Shown here piece after piece: positions 40,367 through 49,563 of a stretch of 64,000 nucleotides of DNA (position 1 is the stretch's first letter; each line of letters begins with the position of its first letter). Under the pieces are notes generated by a model, which was not told where the DNA came from, did not search any database, and saw nothing but the letters and a program-made list of their open reading frames with translations. Location: NCBI RefSeq assembly GCF_003206495.1, contig NZ_NKUF01000010.1, positions 29,342 to 93,341 on the forward strand, read 5' to 3'. Position numbers and translations under genes: made by a program. The DNA is from Gluconacetobacter entanii (lineage in GTDB: Bacteria > Pseudomonadota > Alphaproteobacteria > Acetobacterales > Acetobacteraceae).

Positions 40367-43300
40367 TCATTCCTTATCCCAGCCCTGAGGCAAGCGGAAG
40401 CGCCGTATGGTGCGGCCTCGCCGGGAAGAGGGAAGTATGGGAAATTTGAGCACGGGCGTGGGGGGAAGGGGAGGAAGCCTTGCGAAGATCTGTTTGATCT
40501 CCGGCGTCATTTCCTTGTGGTCGCCCTGAGATTCCAGTGTTTCCATAAGTTTATGCCCGCGCCTGAGCCACTCCTTGTTGGTATCGGGAGCAGATGCGCA
40601 GATCAGGTCAGCAATTTCATGGAGGATCTGCATGAAACGCCCAACGGTGACAAGCGACAGCACGCGAATGAAGGTATCGGTTGTCTTGTCGGGTTGCAGA
40701 TCCAGATACCATTGTGCCTTGACCAGGGGATCAACCTGCTCTGCTGACAGCAGGTGTATCCCGCGCTGCCCGAGGTCGCGGACACGATCCAGATAGAGCA
40801 GTATATCAAGGGCATGCCCAGGAACATCCTGCCACTGTCCCAACTGTGTCAGCAACCGCTTCGCGCTCCATTCCATCAGCGTGGCACGTGCGAAGGGCGG
40901 TTCCATGCTTCTGGCGGCACGGTTACGGGCATCCTGCAGTTGCCGCATGGTGGTGTTGTCCGCCTCGGCGCCGCAATATGGCGCCAGTGGTACCGCGCGC
41001 CCGCTTCGGTCAACAAACCGCAGTCGGGTACGTGATACAGCGCAGAGTTGCGTCATATGGTTTTCGGGAACCAGTGGGGGGATATCACCACAATACCATA
41101 GCGTATCGTCATCATTACGCAGGGCGACATGACCTTCTTTCACCTGTTCGAAACAGGGGCCGGCCCGATGGGGAAGGCCCGTGTCAACCCTGTCGGCAGG
41201 ATCAGGCGTCTGGCAGGCATCCACCGGCAGTCCGGTCAGCAGGTCATGGCGGGTCTCATCATCATGGAAGTGAAAATATCCATCCCGTGTGACCCTGACC
41301 GAAGATGGCAGTATAAGTCCCATTCCCGCTTGCCAGCCTGCCATTTTCGTTTCCTGCGCTTCATCGGACAGGATCAGGACAGGATATCCTTCCATCGGGA
41401 AAAACAGGGAGGCAGACAGGTACAGGTCTTCCGCATCCCAATCCAGCAGGTACTGACCCGCCTGTCTGCCATTCCGGTCATAATAGACCAGGGGGGTTAA
41501 CATCTGATAGGATGGGTCCGATATCTCCGGACTGGAGACGACCAGCGCGCCTTTCGGCGGTTGATATGCCGACAGGCCCCATGTCGAGCCCGGACCACAG
41601 GTCGTTTCGTCTTTTTCCGCTGTTACCGTAATGCCGGGGGTACCGGATTTGTCCCAGTCGTCCAACTGCAAGACCGTGCTTCGCAACAGGGTCCCCATCT
41701 CCATATTCTCGGTGGCAAGCAGCAGCATCCGGTCCGTGTCCAGCCATTGACAGGTATCGAACATGACGGAATGGCTGCTGTCATGATCCTTGTCCAATGT
41801 ATCAAGTTTCAGGTCATAAAGTATACCGCTCATGCCAAGGATCAGTATGCCCCCGTCATAGGACTGAAGGGGATCATTATTGTCCTGTGTTCCGTATGCG
41901 ATGATTTCACGAAGGGGAACATTATATGCCGGCCCCGATGGAAGCTGGCAGATGGACAGGGACTGTATGGTGGCGAAATCTGAATCGGTTCCATACCGGA
42001 CAACGAATTCATCCCGTCTGCCGTCCTGTGAACGGATGATGATGGTTTTGTCATACTGGTACGACTGGATCGGAAGCCTGGGCAAGGGGGCGGTATAGGG
42101 CGGAAGTATGACCTGGATACTGTCCTCCTGTATCACAAGGATCATGTCACCATTGATGACCTTGACTTTGACGCCGCCCCCCGGTTCGTCCATCTGCATC
42201 CACTCTGCTGTCGCCAGACACAGGCCTGGACCTGTTTCGCCCGGATGCCGCAGGACATGGCTTTGCTTGTAGACGTAGTAATAGGACAGTGGATTATCAT
42301 CATCCGGATACTCGGGTGACTGTTCTTCCACGAGGGAAGTACAGACCCACACGGATGCGCCATCAGGAAGCGTGAAGAGACGATACACTGTATCAGACGG
42401 TGATGACCCGGCATTGTCCCGCAGATGGTCACCGCCTGCGGGGCGTGTTACCCGCTTCTTTTTCGGCCGTATGGTCTGGGGCGCGGGTTGGGATTCAGGC
42501 TTCCGGCCGGGCAGGGTGGAAAAGTAGGCAAAGACCGTTTCCCGTCCCTCTGCGTCACGATGGATGCACGTATCCCCGTCGGCCTCGAAGCTTCCGGCAT
42601 CCTTTTGGGCTTGCAGGGGGAGTGTGAGCGTTTTGTCAGGTCCGGTCGGTTCAGGCGGACCATAAAGGGAATATGCTCCTTGCGCTTCGACGGCCAGAAT
42701 CCTGCGTTCGGCGCTGAACAGAAGGCGACGATGCTGGTCCGCGGGCGGAAGGGACAGCACGGTGGTCATCTTCTGTCCCGCCGCATGGTCCTGATCCAGC
42801 GAAAGCAGGCAGAGATCAAGGCCGCCTGACAGCTTGATGCCGATCCATGCCTGTTCGATGCCGCGACTGTCACGTTCCATGGCCAGAAGGTAAAAGGCGA
42901 CGGAAGGAGCATCGGTTGGGGGATAACCGATCGTCACCCGCCCGCGTTCATGCCCGTCGCGTGCATCGAGCAGCATGAAGATGCTGCCATCATACTCATT
43001 GTGACGGAGCGTGGGGGAACGGGTGTGAATTCCCCACATAATGACGGCATGTTCCGATCCCGGCCCATATCCCGCCGGGAACTGGGGCCGCATGCAGATG
43101 TCCTTTACCCTGCAGTTCGGATCAGCAAGGATGTCCAGCGGCGCACATACGACCCGCAGGGGAGAGGGGGCCTCCGCCATATGGCGCAACCAGCGGAATG
43201 TTTTTCCCTCCCCGCGCAGCCAGTGCATGGCCATGGCATGCAGCGGAGTGTTTTCCCGTTCCGCCAGAAAGACATTCATCAGGCGGGACACCACCATGGA

Positions 43301-45856
43301 AAATCGCTGCATGATGCCGGTTTCATGCGCGGAGGTGTCATCTTCCATCTTCGGGGTGACGATCAGGCGCTGTATGTAACCGCCCTGCTGGAGCAATACG
43401 TCCAGTAGCGGCGTTATGAACTCCGGCAGGGGAGGGACGGCGCTGGACGACATCTGCTGCAGGCGCCTGAGGTCGTCGATCACTTCCACAAGCAGGCCGG
43501 CGGCAATGCGTATGCCCAGTGCGGCCACATCGCCCAGTTGGGCGCAGGCTTTTTCCATGGCGTCCCGTGGGGTCAGGCACGTCGCCTTCTCTTCGGGAGC
43601 AGCGGCGACGTCAAGCAGGAGTGCCGACACCTGCCGCAGTGCCCGCAGGTTGGCCGGGGTGATGTGCCGCCATGCCTGTTCAGGGGCCGTATCCTGTCCG
43701 CTCGGGTGAAGCCAGGCATGGGCGATCCTGTCGAACCACAGGGCCAGTGCGCTGCGGCATGTTCCAAGGGAGGGCAGGGACGTGCCGGTTGGTGCGGTAA
43801 GCAGGCGTTCGGTGAATTTCTGGTGGAAATACCGGATTGTAATGCCGGACAGGTCCGTCGTGGCCGTTTCGATCAGGAAGGGTTCCAGACGCCCCAGAAC
43901 GCGTGCGACCAGTACGGGGGGAATCATGTCCGTCCAGATATCCTCCATCTTCCAGTGGGAGGACCTGCTGATACAGTCCTTCATGCCGGGAATGAGGCTG
44001 ATGCTGCCAGCCAGTTCCCGGCGCGACAGGCCAAAACGCGCCAGCGCCAGCATCCTGACAACAGCGGTCGAGACCTCCCTGATGCCGACATGTTCGGCAT
44101 TTTCCAGCATGGCCTGCACCCATTCCAGCAGGGTCCATGCCTGGCCCTTGGTGCGGGTGCAAAAGACCTGCGTCTCCTCGATCCGGGGATAGGGCGCGAA
44201 GGCCAGCGTGGCGGCAATGCGTATGGCAAGGGGTTCGGGCGCATCGCCCAGCAGTTCAAGGAACAGGCTCCGCCTGCCCGGAGGCTGCGTATCATTGAGC
44301 CTGCGCGGTATCTTGAGGGTGGCGGTCAGGGCATCGAGCAGGTCCTGCGCCACCGGCGCGTCGGGGTCCGTGGCCGAAAGGCGCAGGACAGGCATGTCCT
44401 GCCTGACGGGCCACCACCCTTCCTCCGGAAGCTTGATCGGCAAGGACCAGTCCGGATCGGCCGGGGTGCCATCTTCGCTGCGGATACCGACGCACAGCAC
44501 GAACTGGCGTTTTGTCGCTGTTTCTTTTCCCCTTTCCCTGTTCTTCTCCATTTCCGCGGCTTTGCTCTCGATCGTGCCGCGGAGTCTGGAAAGGCTGTGC
44601 GGACCCAGATGCTCAAGCCCGTCAATGACCATCCACAGGGGGGCGGTGTCGGTGCGCGACAGCCAGGTGCTTACGTCCTGTTCAAGCCTGTCAAGGCGCA
44701 GGCTGTCGGGTGTCGCGCCCACGTAATATTCATGCAGGGCGGGTTCGGGCGTGATCCCTTTCTTCGCCTTGCGCAGCCGTGCCACCAGTGCTGCCATCAG
44801 CGTGGTCTTGCCCGCCCCGCCATTGCCGGTCACGATCTGCACGGCGCTTCGTGTCGGGTCCTGCGTGAACAGGGATTCCAGCCTGTCCAGTGTCGGCTGG
44901 CGCCCCTGGAAGACGGGCTTGTGGTTCGTCTCGTCCCCCGGGAAAGAATAGAGGGGCAGGCATCTGTTTTCGCCAAAAAACCGGTGGGCATCGGGCAGGC
45001 TGACATGTTCATGCAGCAGTTCCTCGACATGCATGCTCAGCCGTTCAATGACAAACCCGGTATCGAATTTCCAGTACCCCGGTGAAAAATCATCCTGATG
45101 GTCACTCCTGCTGAAGTAACGCACCAGTTTATCACGCATGTCGGTGCTGAGCAGTTTTCCCATCTGGCTGTCGGCATCACTGCCGGACTGCGTGCAGAAA
45201 TCCTCGCGCAGCAGGATGATCGGGTTTTTCACCACCCTCAGCCCCAGCATGACCTCCTGGAATGTGGCGCTGGCACACAGGGCAAGGATACTGTCCCGCT
45301 TCCCCGAATGCGACAGTACCCTTATGCTGTAGGCGTCAAACAGTGCCCGCAGGGTCTTTTCGGCCCTTGCCCACGCCGCCTTTTCTTCGGGATCTGTCGT
45401 TGTCGGGGCAAGGATACGGACGCTTTCGCCCGGCTCCACCAGGGCGGAGAAGCGGCGGGCGTCATTATTCAGGACCGTGATGTCGGGTTTGTACCAGGTC
45501 TCAAGAACCTGTTTTTCGCCAGTGTCATCAGCCAGTTCATAAAGCGCGTCATATAGGTTCTGGCCAAGGATGTTGGGCAGGGGGCGCCAGCCGACGCGGC
45601 CGCCCATCAGGCCAAGGAAATTCGGTTTTTCCGTCAGGCGCTGGCAGCGCAGGATTTCATCAAGGCACAGTTCAAGCGTATCCTGGGTCCGGGCATCGGT
45701 CTCATTGACGCCCCAGCGCAGGTCGATGACCTCCAGCTCAATCCCCGCATGCGCGAATTTCTTCTCAAGGGCTGGGAAGACCAGTGTATGTAGTAAATGA
45801 CGTTCTTTCCTGAAGTCCAGAAAGGTGGAGCTTAAAAAAATCCGGAAAACCTGCAC
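40367..45856 (-). CDS. STAND NTPase, DUF4062-like N-terminus, large sensor C-terminus
   Basis: A 1829-aa protein. Residues 3-90 (VFRIFLSSTFLDFRKERHLL, DLRWGV, CLDEILRCQ, NFLGLMGGRVGW) match the DUF4062-type domain found in front of NACHT/STAND ATPases such as NPHP3/TEP1-like proteins. The P-loop is GNGGAGKTT at 344-352 and Walker B is WMVIDGLEHL at 408-417. The region from about 550 to 900 is helical (winged-helix and superhelical part). From about 950 to 1650 it is rich in short beta strands, fitting beta-propeller blades, and a helical end follows. GTG 45856 is chosen because GGAGG lies 9 bases upstream and the longer reading overlaps the preceding gene. Role inferred: sensor/switch of a defence or suicide module. 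Confidence 0.88.
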   Translation of the reverse strand: MQVFRIFLSSTFLDFRKERHLLHTLVFPALEKKFAHAGIELEVIDLRWGVNETDARTQDTLELCLDEILRCQRLTEKPNFLGLMGGRVGWRPLPNILGQNLYDALYELADDTGEKQVLETWYKPDITVLNNDARRFSALVEPGESVRILAPTTTDPEEKAAWARAEKTLRALFDAYSIRVLSHSGKRDSILALCASATFQEVMLGLRVVKNPIILLREDFCTQSGSDADSQMGKLLSTDMRDKLVRYFSRSDHQDDFSPGYWKFDTGFVIERLSMHVEELLHEHVSLPDAHRFFGENRCLPLYSFPGDETNHKPVFQGRQPTLDRLESLFTQDPTRSAVQIVTGNGGAGKTTLMAALVARLRKAKKGITPEPALHEYYVGATPDSLRLDRLEQDVSTWLSRTDTAPLWMVIDGLEHLGPHSLSRLRGTIESKAAEMEKNRERGKETATKRQFVLCVGIRSEDGTPADPDWSLPIKLPEEGWWPVRQDMPVLRLSATDPDAPVAQDLLDALTATLKIPRRLNDTQPPGRRSLFLELLGDAPEPLAIRIAATLAFAPYPRIEETQVFCTRTKGQAWTLLEWVQAMLENAEHVGIREVSTAVVRMLALARFGLSRRELAGSISLIPGMKDCISRSSHWKMEDIWTDMIPPVLVARVLGRLEPFLIETATTDLSGITIRYFHQKFTERLLTAPTGTSLPSLGTCRSALALWFDRIAHAWLHPSGQDTAPEQAWRHITPANLRALRQVSALLLDVAAAPEEKATCLTPRDAMEKACAQLGDVAALGIRIAAGLLVEVIDDLRRLQQMSSSAVPPLPEFITPLLDVLLQQGGYIQRLIVTPKMEDDTSAHETGIMQRFSMVVSRLMNVFLAERENTPLHAMAMHWLRGEGKTFRWLRHMAEAPSPLRVVCAPLDILADPNCRVKDICMRPQFPAGYGPGSEHAVIMWGIHTRSPTLRHNEYDGSIFMLLDARDGHERGRVTIGYPPTDAPSVAFYLLAMERDSRGIEQAWIGIKLSGGLDLCLLSLDQDHAAGQKMTTVLSLPPADQHRRLLFSAERRILAVEAQGAYSLYGPPEPTGPDKTLTLPLQAQKDAGSFEADGDTCIHRDAEGRETVFAYFSTLPGRKPESQPAPQTIRPKKKRVTRPAGGDHLRDNAGSSPSDTVYRLFTLPDGASVWVCTSLVEEQSPEYPDDDNPLSYYYVYKQSHVLRHPGETGPGLCLATAEWMQMDEPGGGVKVKVINGDMILVIQEDSIQVILPPYTAPLPRLPIQSYQYDKTIIIRSQDGRRDEFVVRYGTDSDFATIQSLSICQLPSGPAYNVPLREIIAYGTQDNNDPLQSYDGGILILGMSGILYDLKLDTLDKDHDSSHSVMFDTCQWLDTDRMLLLATENMEMGTLLRSTVLQLDDWDKSGTPGITVTAEKDETTCGPGSTWGLSAYQPPKGALVVSSPEISDPSYQMLTPLVYYDRNGRQAGQYLLDWDAEDLYLSASLFFPMEGYPVLILSDEAQETKMAGWQAGMGLILPSSVRVTRDGYFHFHDDETRHDLLTGLPVDACQTPDPADRVDTGLPHRAGPCFEQVKEGHVALRNDDDTLWYCGDIPPLVPENHMTQLCAVSRTRLRFVDRSGRAVPLAPYCGAEADNTTMRQLQDARNRAARSMEPPFARATLMEWSAKRLLTQLGQWQDVPGHALDILLYLDRVRDLGQRGIHLLSAEQVDPLVKAQWYLDLQPDKTTDTFIRVLSLVTVGRFMQILHEIADLICASAPDTNKEWLRRGHKLMETLESQGDHKEMTPEIKQIFARLPPLPPTPVLKFPILPSSRRGRTIRRFRLPQGWDKE

Positions 45857-45861
45857 TGGAC

Positions 45862-47880
45862 TTATCCTCCAAGCTGGAATTTGATCGGGTGTGCGCGGTG
45901 GGCCTGTATCCATGTGCCGTTTTCGGCAAGGGCTTCCTTGCCGAGGGCCGTGGCCAAGTCATTCCAGTCCTGCCACCATATTTTCTGGTCTTCAGCAGTT
46001 GCCGGAAGATTGTCCTTCAGGTGTTCCGCCTGCTGTAGCGCGGTATTGAACAGGGCAAGCCCCTGTTCACAGGAATCCCGGGTGTCATCATAGGCACGGG
46101 CTTCCTTGAAAAAGAAAAAATACGCAGCCAGCGCCGGCAGGAAACCGATCAATACCGTTGGGGCTTCGCGCAGCCATTCAGGGTCGGTTTCGGGCAACTG
46201 CCCGCCATACAGGATCTGAACCACCAGCAGGGAAACCGCCACACAGACAGACCCCGCCAGTGCCCCGACCGCCATGATGTTCACCCATTGCAGGGCACGC
46301 TGGTAGGTTTTCTCGGTCTTCTCGAAATATGCGCTCTGGGAGGTGATCCATTGATATAATGGTTCCTTCGTGACGCATGCGGCATCGACCATCTGGATGC
46401 CCGTATCCTGCCGTCGCCGCTGGACCAGCAGTGCGGCCCCCACCCCATACAGGGCTGGACCGCGCAGGGCCTTCCTTATCCAGCCCAAGGTTTTTTCCTG
46501 ATAACGCAGGTAGTTATCTGATACGCCCAGTGAGACGCCGGATGTTGCCCAGTAGATCTGAACACGAAGGGCCTCCGCAAGGGCGCGATAGTCCTGGTAA
46601 TTGTCCTGCCAGTTGGAATTCTTGACGACCCGTGCATAAAATGCCCCTGACAGGCCAAGGGTCGTAATGTACCCAAGCAGCCAGAACAGGTTCTTGCCAT
46701 ATTCGCAGTAAATTTCGAAACATGCGGAAGCAATGGGCAGGGTAATCGCAAATACGAACAATGCCCCAAGCGGATACGGCCAGGACCAGAGTTTGGACAA
46801 GGGCAGGCCGGGCGCCCATCCCCCCAGAAGTTTCCCCTGGCAGCGGAGGGAGAAGACATCGGCGCCGGCATACAGAAGCTTGATCTGGTTCAGCAGGCTG
46901 TCAGGAACACCCTTGCTGGCGGGGACAGACAGATAGCTGATGGACTGCTCACAGCGGCCCATATCCTGCGCCCATGTTTTACGCAGCGTATCGCTGACCT
47001 CGACGATCTTGTCGAGATCCTTTGGCAGGACGGCGCGCAGTTTCTCCGCCCCTTGCGCTGTGCGCAGGTCAAATTCCCTAGGGTCGGGCACACCGTAGGA
47101 TGTGGCCTCTGCCGCGTACCAGATGGCGTGTTCCAGTGGCAGGTCGCACGACGGCGCGCTTTCGCGGGGGGTCACGATGTGCAGGACGGGCCCGCTACGG
47201 GCGAGTTCCAGACGGGGAAGCCGCTCCGAAAACAGTTCACTGCCTGTAAAAGTAGACACGGGAGTATCGGCATATTCCCCATAAAGCCGCATCGAGACGA
47301 TGTGGGCCGTTCCCCCCCGTGTCTTGCGCGTATGGTTGACGCGTTTACTTGTCGGGTCCGTATCCTTACCGTTCCATAATGCAATTATGATGTGACACAG
47401 ACGGCACAGGACGATGCCCATCTGTTCATATTGCAGGATGTCTTCTGCGTCCTCCCTGGCTTTTGCATCGTCCGGTGCAGCCGTAATTCCTTTACTGTCT
47501 GTCCCGGGGGGGAGGGTGACCTGAGGAAGTTCAATGATTTCTTCAATGCCGGGCTGGCTCAGGAATTTGTCAAAATTATCTTGTGCGGATTGATCTTTCA
47601 GTGTGAGCCGGAACTTATCTCGTGCCATGGGAAGCAGCGCGATGACAGGAATCGAACGTTCCAGCGCAAGCTGAACGACAAGCCGATCTGCACCCAGGGC
47701 CATGCCGCACACGATCCGCAGATGTGTCTTGTACTTCTTCAGCAGCATATCCAGTGTATGGGCCACCTGCTGGCGGATGGTGTCCTCGGCAGAAGAGGCA
47801 ATATCTATATGGCCCGCCACACCAACCAGAATAGGCAGATCTGTATTCTTGATAGTTTCAGCAGAAAACGCACTTCCCAT
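45862..47880 (-). CDS. SLOG-like domain plus four-TM membrane effector
   Basis: A 672-aa protein. Residues 16-90 (LPILVGVAGHID, LRIVCGMALGADRLVVQLAL, PVIALLPM) and 160-172 (CHIIIALWNGKD) form a Rossmann-like SLOG domain, known for binding nucleotide-type ligands. Four membrane segments follow at about 369-390, 397-416, 531-558 and 572-592, with a soluble loop between pairs, as in SLOG/SMODS-associated 4TM proteins. ATG 47880 is chosen because the domain starts soon after; an ATG 15 codons upstream exists. The STAND gene starts 5 bases after its stop, so the two are co-translated. Confidence 0.83.
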   Translation of the reverse strand: MGSAFSAETIKNTDLPILVGVAGHIDIASSAEDTIRQQVAHTLDMLLKKYKTHLRIVCGMALGADRLVVQLALERSIPVIALLPMARDKFRLTLKDQSAQDNFDKFLSQPGIEEIIELPQVTLPPGTDSKGITAAPDDAKAREDAEDILQYEQMGIVLCRLCHIIIALWNGKDTDPTSKRVNHTRKTRGGTAHIVSMRLYGEYADTPVSTFTGSELFSERLPRLELARSGPVLHIVTPRESAPSCDLPLEHAIWYAAEATSYGVPDPREFDLRTAQGAEKLRAVLPKDLDKIVEVSDTLRKTWAQDMGRCEQSISYLSVPASKGVPDSLLNQIKLLYAGADVFSLRCQGKLLGGWAPGLPLSKLWSWPYPLGALFVFAITLPIASACFEIYCEYGKNLFWLLGYITTLGLSGAFYARVVKNSNWQDNYQDYRALAEALRVQIYWATSGVSLGVSDNYLRYQEKTLGWIRKALRGPALYGVGAALLVQRRRQDTGIQMVDAACVTKEPLYQWITSQSAYFEKTEKTYQRALQWVNIMAVGALAGSVCVAVSLLVVQILYGGQLPETDPEWLREAPTVLIGFLPALAAYFFFFKEARAYDDTRDSCEQGLALFNTALQQAEHLKDNLPATAEDQKIWWQDWNDLATALGKEALAENGTWIQAHRAHPIKFQLGG

Positions 47881-48414
47881 ATTCGTTTTTCCGTCCCGGA
47901 TAATTATGTGGTCACATGAATACAAAACACAGTATGAATTTATGTATCTGCATGAATGATTTGTGGAAAATTGTCATACATGGAAAAATACCGTGTCATA
48001 TTTTTTGAGATATGTTTACGGTCTATATTTCCTTCCTGCGGGGGATATTGTTCTTTATCGTATCTGCAAAGCAGCCTCGAAAAAAGGTGGCATCCGCTAT
48101 TTTTAACAATGCGGGGCAAAAAATCGATTGGCCGCTTTCACTTCCTGAACTGGTGTCAAGGGCCCCTTTGGGCCGCCAGTCGATGGTCCTGATCCTTGCG
48201 GGGAAGAAAACATGGCGCATGTGACAGACGATCGCGAAGCCCGAGCGAAGCTGGAGCCTGCGGGACCCAGCGAATGAGTTTGTGAAGGCAGATATATATA
48301 CCATGTCGTCCATTTCGGAAGACGGAATGATGCAGGCCATAAAAATCTTTGATCATGGCCGCCGCCCGGCAGGGTGGCTGCCATCACCCTGCCGCCGGAG
48401 TGGTGGAAAAGCCC
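47881..48414. other. Intergenic region upstream of SLOG-STAND operon
   Basis: About 530 bases without a convincing gene. AT-rich DNA next to the SLOG gene (47900-48110) probably holds its promoter. The part from 48130 to 48300 has coding-like composition but no intact frame and may be decayed DNA. Confidence 0.5.
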
Positions 48415-48840
48415 ATGACCATAGAGAGAAAACACTGGTTTCCCGTGCTTGCCGGACAGTTGCACAGGCGCGGAAACAGTGGCGTTTTGAAGCCAGCCCC
48501 CCGGTTGCAACCCTGTATCCACGCATTACTGAAATATGCCAGCGGTCTCGTCAGAGATCGCGCTCGGGCAGAGGGCATCGTGCAGGAGTCATGGCTGCGT
48601 TTCGTCCGGATTGTCGCGGGCACCCGGCCGGCCGCTCCCCTGCGTTATCTCGCGATTGACCATCTGCGTCAGAAGATCGGCGGAAAAGAGGGGGCGCCTG
48701 ACCAGGCCATGCGCGACAGGCACGCGATCGAATCCGTCGGCGCGTGCGGAGCAGTCGTGGCGCTTCGCATTCACGCTGAAGCAGATAGGCCCCGGCATGG
48801 GGACAGCCGGAAAACCGGAAGGGCGCGCCGGGACGCGGGT
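48415..48840 (+). pseudogene. Decayed ECF sigma factor
   Basis: ATG 48415 opens a frame in which YASGLVRDRARAEGIVQESW and LRF match region 2 of FecI-like sigma factors. The expected stretch between PLRYL and AIDHLRQ is shortened, and after about residue 105 the frame no longer resembles region 4. The gene is probably degraded. Remains of iron-regulation genes often accompany TonB receptors. Confidence 0.65.
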
Positions 48841-48903
48841 GTGTTGATGACGTGGCCCGACTGCGCATGCCAGTCATGGACATGCAGTCGTGTGCGACAT
48901 GGA

Positions 48904-49563
48904 TCAGCCCTCTTGCAGATCCGCAGTATGAAGGAAGCATAACGCGATCAGAAGCGGGATGGGAAACAGGAAAAAAGCCGATGTCAGGTCCCGCGCCGGC
49001 ACGGACAGGAAGGCCCCGGCGATGCAGCAGCCCCACCCAAGGCCGGGCAGCATGGAGATGGGAGACAATGCCCACTTTCCATCCTTCAGTCCCCACAGGT
49101 ACGCGATGATGTTGTTGGCGAATTTGATGATGTTATTCGTGACGACGATGGTCTGTACGGACGCACCGGAAAAGCGAGACAGCACTTCCCCCTGCATGGC
49201 CATGGCCACGGTCAGGAGCAGCGTCTCGGCCCGGGAACTGGCGTTCGCGGCATGGGACCAGTGCACGAACTGCGCCAGCAGCAGCAGGGCTGCGATCCAC
49301 AGCCATTCATACCGCCACTGCCGCAGTGACCGGCGCACGATGGCGGCGCCCAGCGCACCCATGAAAAACAGCCCCAGCACGGTCCCCACACTGGCGACCC
49401 GCCCCCAGTCATGCCGGGCCAGCGACACGCCAAAGGTCGTGGAATTCCCGGTCATGGCCGCGCTGTAGATACCGTGGAGTTCGACATATCCCACGGCATC
49501 CACATAACCGGCGATCAGCCCCAGTGTCGCGACACGCAGGACAGGGTACAGGGCTGGGTTCAT
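48904..49563 (-). CDS. DUF1275 membrane protein
   Basis: A 219-aa protein with about six membrane helices. VATLGLIAGYVDAVGYVELH, SAAMTGNSTTFGVSLARHDW and AMAMQGEVLSRFSG are the YoaK/DUF1275 pattern. Its ATG overlaps the stop of the oxalate decarboxylase gene (TGATG), so the two are made together. A transport role for oxalate, formate or a metal is possible but unproven. Confidence 0.88.
   Translation of the reverse strand: MNPALYPVLRVATLGLIAGYVDAVGYVELHGIYSAAMTGNSTTFGVSLARHDWGRVASVGTVLGLFFMGALGAAIVRRSLRQWRYEWLWIAALLLLAQFVHWSHAANASSRAETLLLTVAMAMQGEVLSRFSGASVQTIVVTNNIIKFANNIIAYLWGLKDGKWALSPISMLPGLGWGCCIAGAFLSVPARDLTSAFFLFPIPLLIALCFLHTADLQEG

Noticed and set aside
43538..45085. 515-aa rightward ORF inside the STAND gene
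   Set aside because: It is a shadow of the leftward STAND reading, which carries the Walker motifs.
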